NCBI GenBank assembly: GCA_017506865.1 | Contig: JAFCMP010000548.1 | Location: 310,001-374,000 of the forward strand | DNA length: 64,000 nucleotides | From: Tribonema minus | Taxonomy: Eukaryota; Sar; Xanthophyceae; Tribonematales; Tribonemataceae | Direction: 5' to 3' | Shown: piece after piece, positions 34,201 through 45,381 of the stretch | Layout: each line of letters opens with the position of its first letter | How positions within the stretch are numbered: the stretch's first letter is position 1 | The notes under the pieces: model-generated | The model's database searches: none | Told to the model about the DNA's origin: nothing | What the model saw: only the letters and a program-made list of their open reading frames with translations | Program-made: the position numbers and the translations under genes

Positions 34201-37200
34201 CAGTGCCCAAGATCAAAGCATGCTCAACAGCAGGCGTCACGACATCGTGTTGACAACAAAGAGCATGGCAGTGTGGCATGCGCGTCAAACGCGGGCGCTG
34301 CTCGCCTTGCACGCGCGGCGCTGTCGCTGTCGCAGTCATACATACAGAACACCTTGCACGAGGCGGGCACACTGCGCAAGCGCGCTGTGAGCGCCTCCAA
34401 CAAACTACAGCATGCAGTTGCACAAACGGTACTCAACTGCGCAAGCGGTCCAGTGCGAGGCACGCCGTACGCACTGCGTGAGCACAGGCGAGCCATTTGA
34501 AAGCTATAATAACTGCCAAGCGTTTGTGTCATGGTTCGCAACGGGATGCCCCCCCCCCCCCCTCCCCCGCCGCGTCAGCAGCACTTGCGTCGTCACGAAT
34601 CATGACTCAAGACTCATGACTCACCTGAAGCGATCATGTCACCCATCCAAGAGGTCACCTCACGACTTGGTGACTCATTACTTGATGACTCATGACTCAC
34701 CTGGCGTGATCACATCGCTGTCTATGAGGCGCAGCTGGGGCTGTCCGCGACGTCACGCCTCATGACTCAGTGACTCATGACTTGATGACTCGTGACTCAC
34801 CTGGAGTGATCATGTCGCTGTCCATGAGGCGCAGCAGGCCGTCCACCAGGTCATCTACGAAACAGAATGACCTGCGCGCACGGGGGGGGGGGGGGGGGGG
34901 GCACGTAGGTTAGTGGCCATGTGCATGCTGAGCCGCAGTGCTGGACGGACTTTGTCACAACGAAGGGGTGAGCAAGCAGCGGATGGGACGTCATTCTGCT
35001 GCGGAAGCATGACCATCAGCGAGCGACAAGCGGAGCTGCTAGTCTTCTTGCAGCTGTGTAGTTTAATGGCCATGCACATAGTCCATGTTAGAGGCTAAGG
35101 GACGCCGGCGGCGCGTACCGCTCGCGGCGTGGCTGCTGCTTCGTGTGACCCTAACCCTAACCCTAACCCTAACCCTAATCCTAACCCTAATCCTAACCCT
35201 AACCCTAACCCTACTCGTAGCGCGGCCCACACAAGCGAAGTTGCTAGTCGTCTTGCAGCAGTGTAGATTAATGGCCATGCACATAGTTCACGTCAGAGAG
35301 TGCATGAAAGGGACGACGGCGGCGCTCGCTCCATGTTACTCAATACCACGGCCCAGACCGGACTCTGTGCATTTGTGCGTGCCGGTGGCTCCGTGAGTGC
35401 ACCGCGGGAACTGGGCGCCCGCGCTTTGGAGCGTCACCGCATCGTACTGCACTTTGCGAGTTGAAGATCAACGTTGAAGTCCACCAGGCTTGTTGCTCAC
35501 TGTGCCCTCCATGTGCATTTCCAGATGTGACGAGCTTGCACGCAATGGGGCCCACCACAGCCTCCGCTGGTGATGCAGCTCGTGCCAAACTCACAGAACA
35601 CACCCCTGCACAGAAAACACTGTTCGGGTGCAAAATCCAACAAGCATCAGGCCAGCGATACCTACCCATACCTACGCCGTACCTCGTCTGTGTGCCCGAC
35701 CCGTAGATGGTGATGTCGTCGTTAGCCAGCGCCTGCATGATGAAGTTGGACACGACGCGCCCGTCGTACGGGTGCATGCTCGGCCCATACGTGTTGAAGA
35801 TCTGCGGTCATTCACGCATAATGTATGCATATGCACGAGTATTAGCATGTATTGAGCGTAAATAAAGAAATACTTCACAATACTCTCTGAAGTTACAAGG
35901 GTCATGCGTCATACAGGTGCATGCTCGGCCCGTACGTGTTGAAGATCTGCGGCCGCGCAAGCATCGTGTATGCACGAGTTTCCGGTTCATGAAGTATTTC
36001 GTGAATGCAAATATTTCTTAATACTCTCTGAAGTACGGTAACAAGGGTTATGTGTCGTACGAGTGCATGCTCGGCCCGTACGTGTTCAAGTATTGCGGCC
36101 GTACAAAGCATCATATGTTTGCACGTAAATCCGTATGTTGTGAAGTATTTTATGAAGTGAAGCGTTTCACAACACTCTTTGAAAACAACAAGGGTCGTGT
36201 GTCGTATGGATGCATGCAGAGCTCGCTGTTGCGCGTCACCACAACGACAGCATGCACAACACTTCAAAGCATATACTTCGAAGTACTTCAAAGTAGAAGT
36301 AGTCGAAGCGAGCTCATGCGCTGCTCCGTCCCGCAGGCGCTGCCCAGGACGCAGCAGCCGCGAGCTCGGCGCTTTCGCGTGTCATGGTGTGACAACATCA
36401 TGCATATGGATACTTCTCGAGTATATCATACTGTATATGGTTTGAAATGTGCTCGTGTGCATGTCAAGCAGTGCAGTGTGGCATCCACCTCGAAAGAGTA
36501 GCGCGCGTGCGCGGTGTCAGCCGCTCACCCTGCGCAGCACGGCTCTTCCCCGCTGCAACCTATCTTTCAACACAAAGTTGGTGAAATCGAGTGGAGAGAA
36601 CAGGTTGTCCACGCGACGCGCCGCACTGCTCGCGCGGCCCCTCACCAAACTGTATACTGTAACGAGAAGGCAACCTCAAGCGCAACGCCAACAGCTTCAA
36701 CAAATGGGCAGCCTCAGGCGCACCAGTTTCAGCACACAGGCGCCAACCAGACTCCGCACGCCGTGCTGCCTGTAAAAGTCGAGGGAAGACGTCTCTGCGA
36801 TGCATACTTGGTCCAACAAATAGACGACCTGAAGCTACAACTTCAACAGTCCTCACCCACGTGACCCTGATCTGCACGCCGTGCTGCCTGCGGTAGTCAA
36901 GGAACAGCGCCTTTGTCACATAACTTCAACAAGTCACCTAGGTATCAACTTCAATATTCAACTTTAATAACCCTCACCCGCGCGACCCTGATCTGCACGC
37001 CGTGCGTGCTGCTTGTGGTAGTCGAGAAAGAGCGTCTCCGCCACACAGCTTCCACAAGTACTCAACCTCAAGTATCAACTTCAATGTTTAACTTCAACAA
37101 TCATCACCCGCGCCACCCTGATCTGCACGCTGTGCTGCCTGTGGTCGTCGAGGAACAGCGCCTCCGTCGCGCAACTTCAATGAGTGTTAACCTCATCAAC

Positions 37201-39835
37201 TTCAATATTCAACTCTAACAACCCTCACCCGCGCGACCCTGATCTGCACGCTGTGCTGCCTGTGGTAGTCGAGGAAGAGCGTCTCCGCCACGCGCTTCCC
37301 CTCGTCGTAGCACGCGCGCACGCCTATCGGGTTCACCTGCACGGGCGACGACAGAAAGCAGGGGGGGGGGGGGGGGCGCTCAAGGTCAGCGCGCGGCGGT
37401 ATCATCTAGCACTGGCGGCTGACCACCCCCTATCACCTAGAGCTCTACGATCTTTAGATTCGTTTTCGTATCTGGCAGCACGCGCACAGACCTATCGGGT
37501 TTACCTGCGCGTGCGAGGGATCGTCGCCAGCAAAGCGGGCCTTGAGGTCGGCGCGCAGGTTCTTTTACTATGCGGCGGGGTTGGTAACGTGCGACGCGCG
37601 CAACGTGCAGCGGCGTTGCGGCGCAGCGGGGTCTAACCCTAACCCTAACCCTAATCTTAGACCTAACCCTAATCCTAGGGCTTGATGAGGTTGGGCACTG
37701 TGTCGAGCGTCCGCGTGGCGGCGGGGGGGGGGGGGCGCACTGTCGCACTCCATTCATTCGTTCATTCATCAATCATTCATGATTCATTCACAAGGCTGCG
37801 TGAGGACCATGTGAACGAGGCGCAGGTACAGGCAGCGGGCACAGGCGGTCTCCCCTTCGCGCTGCCGCTGTGTCGCCATGTTGCGTTCGCTGGCGCCAAG
37901 AGTGCACAGCAGTGGACATTGTTAGGAATAGGGCTACAGTCAGTGTAGCTGACCCTAACCATTACGCTGCGTGGCCCCTCAGACCACAGAACAAGCGCAA
38001 ATAGCGCTGAACAATGTGACGAACAATGGATGCAAACAGCGCGTCCGCGGTACAGTCGCTGCCACACGAGTTGAGCACTGTGGATAAGCGTTTTTTTACG
38101 CACTCGCGCAGCAGCAGCGAGCCGCTCGCAACAGGCAATGCATGCCTGCAACATACTTCCAAGTACGCTCCAAAGCATAGACTAATGGGATACAAACTTG
38201 TACGCTACATGCTTCGAAGCACATTCAGGATCAATGGTGATGCTGCACTGCACGTAGTGACGCTCTGGAGGAGCGAGAGCGGGCAACGCATGCGTGCATT
38301 TGCTGCCACCACGAGCAAGCCCGCGTGCAGCATGCATAAGTGGTTGAGCACTGCTGCTGCCCCACCGCCACTCACGTCGCCCCCCCGGCTACCGGCAGAG
38401 CGCGGTGACAGCGATGAGCGTCCGCTGCCACTGCAAGCAAGCTGATCTAGCATGCAAAAGTGGCTGAGCATCGCTGATTGTGACTCACGTTGCCCCAGTA
38501 CTGCTCCGTCTGCGGCGTCTGCTGTGCATCGCCGTAGACCTCGCTGGTCGATGCTGCGGGGGGGGGGGGGGGGGGAGCGGCGGCGGAAGCGTTGCGGCAC
38601 GCACTGAGACGGAGGCGGGGGCGGCGAGACTGCCGCGGCGTAGCAGGGCGAGTGCGCAAAACAATAGCAGTGGCGGCGATGACCGGCTGGAGAGCTGCGT
38701 CGCCAGCCGCGGCTGCCGCTGCGCAGCTGCCAAAAAGCGGAGCGCTCAATCCAAACAGCAACAGGTCATCGTCGGAGGTGTTGCGTGAGGGCGGGCGCAG
38801 CGGCGAAAGCGTCACGGCGGCCCCCTGAGAAGGGGGCGGGGGGGTTGGCGCCGCGGCGCAGCAGGGCAAGAGTGCGCGGCGAGCAAAACAATGGCGGCAG
38901 CGCTCAGCAATTGGAGAGCTGTGCGCCGCCGCCACGCCCGCTGCCGCAGCTGCACGCGCTGCTAAGTAGCAGCAGAGGGCTCACACAGGTGTACGAGCAG
39001 GGCCAGTCCTGCGAGGGAGCGCGTCGCTGCCGCAGTCCGTTCATAGCTGAGCATCAGCGCGCGCCGTCCCTAACCCTATTTCTACCCAAACCTAACTTCA
39101 ACCCTAAGTAAACGCGAGCGCGAAGCATCAGCCTCCTCTGCTACCACACCCTCGCGTGCAGTCACAGCGTTGGCTGTGCGGTACTGGCGTGAACGTATCG
39201 TTGCGGATGCACGTTTTGATGCGTGGCTCCTGACGTGTGCACCGTGCTTCGCAGCACACGTGGATGCAAGCACGCACACTAACTTGCTGCTGTAGCCCTT
39301 CTTACCTGATGGTCTGTGGAAGGGTGCTCATTGCGCAGTACGCATACAAACATGCTATTGCTGATGTGTGCGACGCACATACACCAAATGAACTATGCAT
39401 ACACTGTGTACTTTGATGCGTGTATTACTTCAAAGCATGCTAAATGTGCATGTAGCTCAGTATCGGGCATGTACGCATGTGCATGCTTCGGGGCCGATAC
39501 GTATATGCCATGTTTTATGCATCATCGTAGTGTACATGCACGTACAAGCGTACGCACCAATGTGCACTCGTGCATGTGTGTTACTGTGTAAGCGTGGGCA
39601 TGTGTTTGCGCGTATGCATCAGCGACTGAGGAAGGCGGGTATGCAGGTACCTTGCAAGATGCGCGCGCGCACGCGCTTCGCCAGTCCCAGCATGTTCAGC
39701 GCGCCGCAGAAAGAGATCTTGGCCGTCTTGATGGGGTTGTACTGGTAGTGCACGGGGCTGCGCGGTTGAGCAGTGTTGCGGCACCATGGCAGCAGCGGCA
39801 GCGGCAGCAGCGCCAGCAGCAGCGGCGCCAGCAGT

Positions 39836-39880
<45 letters not shown>

Positions 39881-42625
39881 GCGGCGGCAGCGGTGGCAAC
39901 AGCAGCAGCAGCAGCAGCAGTAACAGAAGTGTTGTCAGGTAACTTCATCTTGCCGTGTCGTACATCGACATCACTGCACATGCTCTACGCCACAAAAAGA
40001 CTGAACAGAAACCGATACGTTTCAGATCATCAAAATCATCAGCTGGAATCATCAGGTGCGACAATGATGCATCGCAAAACTGACCAATGTCTACGGTATT
40101 CAGACCTGGAAGTGACAGTCATGGCAGCAGGCAAGCGGGGACAGCCTGAGTGTGAGGGTAGCTGCATAAGCTCTTGTGCTTACATTTGCCAGTAGAGATG
40201 TGGTTGAGCAGCCGCAAGCCCCTTCCCCCCCCAGTCAGGCACAAGTCAAAAGCTGCAAAGGCACCGACACATGGGCCAGGCAGCGTCATTGGTGGGCCCA
40301 ATACTGAAAGGCTTTAGAGGGCCGTCACTTCACCCAGCAAAGAAGGCTCCACTTGAAGGCATGAGTTGATGTAGTCGTGGACTGACTGCTCTGTTAGAAG
40401 CCAAGCCTGTCGACCACCTCTGCGAGAGGCTCACGTGTGCCAAACTTCAACACCACGCTTCAACACCCACGGACCGCGTCGAGCGATGCTCCAGCCGCGC
40501 GCTCCCCGAGCTTTGTGACACGGGTAAATCATACGCGAGCGCTGCTGCGCGCAGACTTTGCAGAGCGCTGCCGTGGCAGCACGCCTCAACGAGAACCGCT
40601 TTTCATATGCTGATCGTGGTGTGTTGAGCGGTGCCGCGGTGGCACGCCTCAACCGGAATCGCTGCGTGAAACCCGCCTCACGCTGAAAATGCCACAGCAT
40701 CAGCGTGCCTTGCTCGACAGAGACTGAATGTGCGTCGCAGGGAAATTGAGCTGTGCTATGCTTTGGCTGAGCACTGGGGGCGGCGGTTGTGTGTTGGGCG
40801 ATGCTGCGGCAGCACGCCTCGACGGAGTCTGCCGCGCGTCGCAAAACGTGCCAGTGTACTTCTACTTCAAGAAGTGAAGAACTGCGCTTCCGAGCGCTGC
40901 GCTGCGCTGACCGCGCGCGGCGCCCACCTGGCGGGGCAGGCCAAGTTGAAGATGCGGTCGACTTCCGCAAAGAACGGCACGGTGACGTCGTGCCGCACAA
41001 ACTCGAAGTTCGGGTGGTCCATCAGGTCCACAATGTTGAGCTTCTGCGACGTGAAGAAGTTGTCCAGGCAGATGACCTGTGGGTGGGGGGGGGCGCGCGC
41101 GCAGCATGCAAGAGACGGCTCCCGCGTCAGAAAGCAGCGATCAAGACTCTGTATGGCATGTGCCACCGGAAGTTTTTATTTACGCCGTCGCTCACTGTGT
41201 CGGCTGGAAGCGTACGCGGCGCAAAGACGAATTGATGCGCGCCAGCGCAAACAAACGGTGTGCAGCACGCGGCACTCGACGACGGCCGGCGATGCGCGGC
41301 GGGCGCCACAGCAGCGGACGGGTTAGAGTTAGGGTAAGTGTTCGGTCAACGCCGGATCCGCCTCTGAGCTGCCCGCTTGCGCCGCTGCTCTCTGACAGCA
41401 CTTGTCGAGCGCCGCCGCTGACGCGGCAGCACAGGCTGCACCCCCTGCGTGCCCGCTCCAAAAAGCACTTCACCACGGCAGCCGCACCAGGTGCAGGTCT
41501 CCAGCAGCGCTCGCGCTCTGAACCCCCCCCCCCCCTCCCTCCCCCCCTCAGAGCCCTTCGACAGCATGCGGCGAAAGCGCTGAGTGCGAGTTGCCACAGC
41601 GGCTGAGCGTTGACGTGCAGCAGCCTGCGCCTCCCCCTTTGACTCGGTGCCAGGAAGGTGGCTCGTGCGCCGTGCATCGTCAGGCGCGGTGCCTCTTCCC
41701 GCGCTGAGGTTGTTGCTGTTGCTGAGACCGAAATGGCCCAGCTACCTTGCGGAATATATTCATCATGCTGCTGCTTGCCTTCCTCTACCACGCACAGCTT
41801 GGTTCATAGTGTGCTTGGATTAAGAAGATCTACCGCAAGCACCTCCGGATCCCCTCCTGCCTAGTGCCTCATTATCACGTGCGCCGCAGCCGGTCCCTGA
41901 GCAGCGGTTGATGCGCAATCGCCGCTGCGCACGCAGGGCCTGCGCCGTTGCGCGCAAGCTTTCATGCGCTTCACTGACCTGGGGTACCGCCCCCAGTGTC
42001 TGCTGTGTAATCTGAGTGATGTCAGCTCGCTCGCAGCACGTTCAGTGCGTCCATCTGCCTTTTTCCTGTCAGGCTCCATTGCAATCACACGCAGTGCATC
42101 TCCACGATAGTGCGCAGGCAGCAGCAACAAGCACCCTTTCCATCCGTACAGCGCACCTCGTGACCAGCAGCCAGGAGCCTCCTGCACAGGTGACTGCGGC
42201 AACACGACAGATGCAGGCACGGATGCGGTAGGACGAGGATCAGGCCAGCCATTGCCTGACGAGGTGCTGCAACGATGCATGTCGCGCTACGTATGATGGT
42301 GCTGCACACAAGTGCAACTTATCATGGACATGCAACTGCGTACGCACAGGGGCCGAAACTCACCTGCCCAGGAAGCCCGCACCGCCCGTGACTGAAGAGA
42401 CAGCGAGCAGAGAGCAACAGCAGCAGCACAGTAGGCAGTGAGCACGGAGTGCTGCTGCATGGACCGGATGCAACTCACAAACAGCCGCAGGCACCGACCT
42501 AGGACTCGCAAGAATGGATTCAGCTGGGCGCTGCGGAGGGCCAAGGCGAACTCATTCGCAGTGCCATTCTCAGCAATCTCCTCCTCTCGCGCTGCAGTGA
42601 TGTCTGGCTCTCCCGCTTCCGCCAT
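31254..42625 (-). CDS. UXS: UDP-glucuronate decarboxylase (UDP-xylose synthase)
   Basis: Twelve exons join in phase to 389 residues: 42625-42499, 42391-42364, 42193-42157, 41076-40928, 39757-39651, 38553-38489, 37336-37229, 35801-35683, 34871-34801, 33904-33846, 32770-32616, 31398-31254. The enzyme converts UDP-glucuronate to UDP-xylose with bound NAD. Family marks in order: [15 protein letters not shown] (dinucleotide-binding loop), [44 protein letters not shown], the catalytic YDEGK of Yxxx[75 protein letters not shown]. Length matches a soluble, cytosolic UXS without a membrane anchor. Exons 2 and 3 are only 28 and 37 nt. Coding is about 10 percent of the locus; the introns are full of junction echoes. 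Confidence 0.95.
32100..32615 (-). repeat. Four downstream junction echoes of UXS exon 11
   Basis: The exon end plus donor ([12 protein letters not shown] then GTACG) recurs at plus-strand junctions 32490, 32356, 32231 and about 32105. Spacing is 126, 134, 125 and 126 bp. Copies read as [30 protein letters not shown] and FRTAVEQF. Each unit also copies the following intron (CGCATTTGTCG..GGCGCCAGATGCTGCA). Confidence 0.9.
32771..33450 (-). repeat. Five upstream junction echoes of UXS exon 11
   Basis: The exon beginning ([10 protein letters not shown]) with its acceptor recurs near 32857-32888, 32973-33004 (almost unchanged), 33156-33184, 33256-33290 and 33413-33446 ([10 protein letters not shown]). 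They lie on the acceptor side only. Spacing is about 110-150 bp. Confidence 0.85.
34600..34800 (-). repeat. Downstream junction echoes of UXS exon 9
   Basis: The exon end and donor (GACATGATCACTCCAG then GTGAGTCA) recur at 34701-34735, which keeps the LRLMDSD-like codons, and at 34625-34640. In between, the ATGACTCA/GTGACTCA donor flank is repeated many times. Confidence 0.8.
35040..35300 (-). repeat. Repeated block flanking a TTAGGG tract in UXS intron 8
   Basis: A block of about 55 bp (GTCTTCTTGCAGCTGTGTAG..TTAATGGCCATGCACATAG) at 35040-35092 recurs at 35238-35290. Plus-strand CCCTAA units lie between them at 35149-35215. Confidence 0.8.
35149..35215 (-). repeat. Telomere-like tract, TTAGGG sense to UXS
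   Basis: About ten CCCTAA/TCCTAA units on the plus strand, the longest interstitial tract in the window. It is TTAGGG in the sense of the minus-strand gene. Confidence 0.9.
35802..36240 (-). repeat. Upstream junction echoes of UXS exon 8
   Basis: The exon beginning ([16 protein letters not shown]) recurs with starts at about 35946 and 36093, and very decayed near 36210. Spacing is 145-147 bp. Copies include the acceptor-side intron flank. Confidence 0.87.
36735..37228 (-). repeat. Four downstream junction echoes of UXS exon 7
   Basis: The exon end ([17 protein letters not shown]) with donor recurs at plus-strand junctions about 37108, 36979, 36857 and 36738. Spacing is 121, 130, 121 and 119 bp. 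The donor position stays GTGAGG or GTGATG in the nearer copies. In this intron the exon 7 echoes come first and the exon 8 echoes last. Confidence 0.9.
37633..37680 (-). repeat. Telomere-like tract in UXS intron 6
   Basis: Three perfect and several altered CCCTAA units on the plus strand, TTAGGG in the gene's sense. Confidence 0.85.
39783..39930. repeat. CAG/CTG-rich tract just upstream of UXS exon 5
   Basis: CAGCAG runs on the plus strand lie immediately before (on the minus strand) the acceptor of exon 5 at 39757. Read on the coding strand this is a CTG-rich pyrimidine tract. It is intronic by the exon model, although both strands stay open as Gln/Ala/Leu runs. Confidence 0.75.
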
Positions 42626-43794
42626 GGTTCGCAGGAGCGGCTGTTTTCCTTCGCATCCAAACTTCACACCAAAACTTCAAGTTTGTCCCCAACAACAGCG
42701 GGTAAACTCTTGAGCTTCATTGATAAATAAATGTGCACGTGAGTGCTTATTATGCTCCCACACATAAGCACGCGAACATGAGGGCCTCAAGTGCGAGCGG
42801 CGTGCGTATAAAGAGCGCCAATGCATATGCGCGTGTGAGCATGCCCCCAGCCTGCATGACGCCAGCGGCGGCGGCGCCGCCGCTGCCGCCGGCGGCGTCG
42901 ATGGAGGCGGCGGCGCCACGGCGCAGCAGCGGACACGTACATCGCGCGGCAAAAAGCGGGGCACATCTGTGTCGGCTCAGGTGTGCTCCGTGCAGCAGAA
43001 CACATCCGGCCTCTTGTGAGGCGCCTGTTGTGTTCCACTCTGCGCCGGGGCGCTGTCCGGCAGCAGCGACAGCGCCGCCTTGTAGGTGGCGCCCCCAGAG
43101 CACACTCCAGCAGCCACACTCCACTAGCAGCAGCCGCAGCAAAGCACGGTCATCACCGCGCAGCAGCGGTAGCGGCGCTGCCGGCGCCGGCGCCACGCCG
43201 GGTGACAGCAATCAGCGCGTCCGCTGCCCTGTGCATGGGTGCCTTGCCCGCAGCATCAGTCAGCAAGCACAGTCGTGGCAGGCCGCCACTGCTCGGGGCC
43301 GCGGGATCGAGCTCAAAGGGCTGGTTGCGTTGCCAAGCCCATGAGCGAGCGCGCTCGCCTGCAGCAGCGGCGGCGCACAGCGTCGCGACGCCGGCGTGCC
43401 AGCGCCAAGCGCTGAGCTGCGGTTGGCAAACTCAATTCAAATCATCATGATGCACTGTTGTCATCACTTCAACGTGAGTTATTCCTTGCCTGCTTTGGTC
43501 ATCTGGGCCTAAATGAACTCCCGATCAAATTCACCCTCTTCGGCATGAATCGCGCAGTAACTGTATTTTTTGCAGGATCATTCGCATCAGCACAGTGCGC
43601 ACGTAGTGCGGTGCCACTTCCGCAAGGCGTGCTGCCGAGATACGTACAAACAACGCCAGCCCAGCTACACAGCGTACCTGTGATTTCCCACTTGACGACC
43701 ATGGCTGCAGGTATACGGCCGGCGTTGATGTTTGTTCTCACCGCGCTGTTGGCGTGCTGCACAGCAGTCTTCGACTCGCTTACTACTGTCCATT
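42626..43794. other. Divergent intergenic region between UXS and the plus-strand genes
   Basis: UXS starts leftward at 42625 and a candidate secreted-protein exon starts rightward at 43795, so promoters of both should lie here. GC-rich, with CAG/GCC triplet stretches at 42860-43200. No TATA box or other site could be recognised. Confidence 0.4.
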
Positions 43795-44769
43795 ATGTCC
43801 GCCATGCCTTTGCTGACGGTTATGCTCTCGATACGCACTGTTTGTCGCGGTGCTTGTGCAGAGCTCGCGGAAGGACCACCTTCAGAGCAGCAGGATACCC
43901 AACAAGAACAAGAACCAGTAAAGCAGGTCTTGGACCAGTTTAATCACAGTCTGGAGTCCTTGCTGCATGCCAGAGCGCCGGAAAGTGAGCTCGACAACTT
44001 CAGACGAGCAGTACTGGCGGGAATAGAGCAGAGGTTCCGCAGCAGCAAGGAAAGCGGAGCCGATGACGTGAGTTACCACAACAAATATGAGGGTCACTGC
44101 TGCAATCTTTCAGCATCATTGACGAAGTTTGCACTGTCCACCAAGTAGTTTGAACATCATTCACAACTCAGCACTCGGGCACTTGGCGCCCAGGATGCGC
44201 GAAGCTCACAAGAGTTGAAGTCTGTAGCTCATCTGCTCTTCCAAGGTACTACTGCATCAACCGCCATGTCCTGCAATAGATCTCAAACCGCCACGCGTGC
44301 CTTGGTGGTGTCGAGTGCGCATTCTTCAGGCGCCAGCATCGTGCAAATATCTGCACAACCGCTCTATTTGTGCTATGAGAGCATCACATACACAAACATC
44401 TGGAGTAGGTAGGTACTTTGGTACTAGAAGTAAATGTTGCATACCGTACGTAGCTCGGCCAGTGTCAAGCTGATGAGATTTGGCGCAACTTGGTCATCCG
44501 CATGCATTCAACGGCAATCGCGCGCCACGCGGCCAGCATCTGCTGGGACCTTCACCGAGTGCTTACCCGTGCGCCCGAGTGGCATCAGCGGCGCGTGGCG
44601 TGCCGAAGTGCTGAGCGATGCCAATGACCACATGAACATCAACCTGCCGTGCGCGCATGCACCAAATTTACGCCTGCTGTACATCAAGTGGCACCAGACC
44701 ACATTGCTGCGGCTGTTTGAGGGTGTCGAGGGGCGATGTCGCAGCGCCAAATATCAGACCGCGTGGCAA
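43795..44769 (+). CDS. Unassigned exons, signal-peptide-like start
   Basis: Exon 43795-44067 starts at ATG (MSAMPLLTVMLSIRTVCRG, hydrophobic) and continues into a charged helical stretch (QQDTQQEQEPVKQVLDQF, ESELDNFRRAVLAGIEQRF), with donor GTGAGT in phase 0. A second protein-like stretch, about 44471-44769, contains NLRLLYIKWHQTTLLRLF and KYQTAWQ and ends at GTGAGC. An alternative ATG at 43701 (MAAGIRPALMFVLTALLACC) is in another frame with a very short possible intron. These may form their own gene or the 5' end of the PH-ankyrin gene that follows. Function unknown. Confidence 0.4.
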
Positions 44770-45381
44770 GTGAGCACCTGACAGATACCGTACATGGAAG
44801 TAATAATAAGACCAAGAGGACATTTGGATGGGGAGTGGGGATGTGCTTGGGCACACTGGGAGCCAATTGCTAATGGTGTGGTGTGTGTAGCGTACGTACT
44901 CTGCACACCCGACATCGTGCAGGTCTCCGACCCTTCAGCAGAAATGAATGAACTACAGGGGGGAAAGGGGGCACTGCGTCGCAGCCAGGCGCCACAGTCC
45001 TTTCATTTGAAACGCCTGACATGCAGACAGAGCATACACCCACAGCGCGTACGAGGACGACGAGCGATGTCGCGGCTGACCTGTTCATGCCTTCAACCGC
45101 GAAAGCATGACTCCAACTTCAACGCGCAACTATCACGTCGTTCGCGCAGATGACAGGAGATAATAAACAACCGCATGGCTTACTGACAAATCCATCATAT
45201 CCGCGAGGGCAGCCGGCGATCCAATTCTTCATGTCATTGTAAGACTGTGCTCGCACCACATTGCGCAGTTCTTGTGCGCGTTGCCTACAGTCCGTTACAG
45301 TGCATATACACCACCGGCATTTCCTGAGACATGTGTGAACATGCAGAGTTCGCAACGTTGCGCGTCTGCCGCCCGCTGCAG

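Noticed and set aside
36735-37228. Alternative or tandem complete UXS exons
   Set aside because: The copies contain only the exon end and are shifted in frame relative to one another; only 37336-37229 supplies the catalytic YDEGK region.
39652-39942. Gln/Ser-rich open frames near 39800
   Set aside because: The UXS exon model places this CAG/CTG tract in an intron directly upstream of an acceptor.
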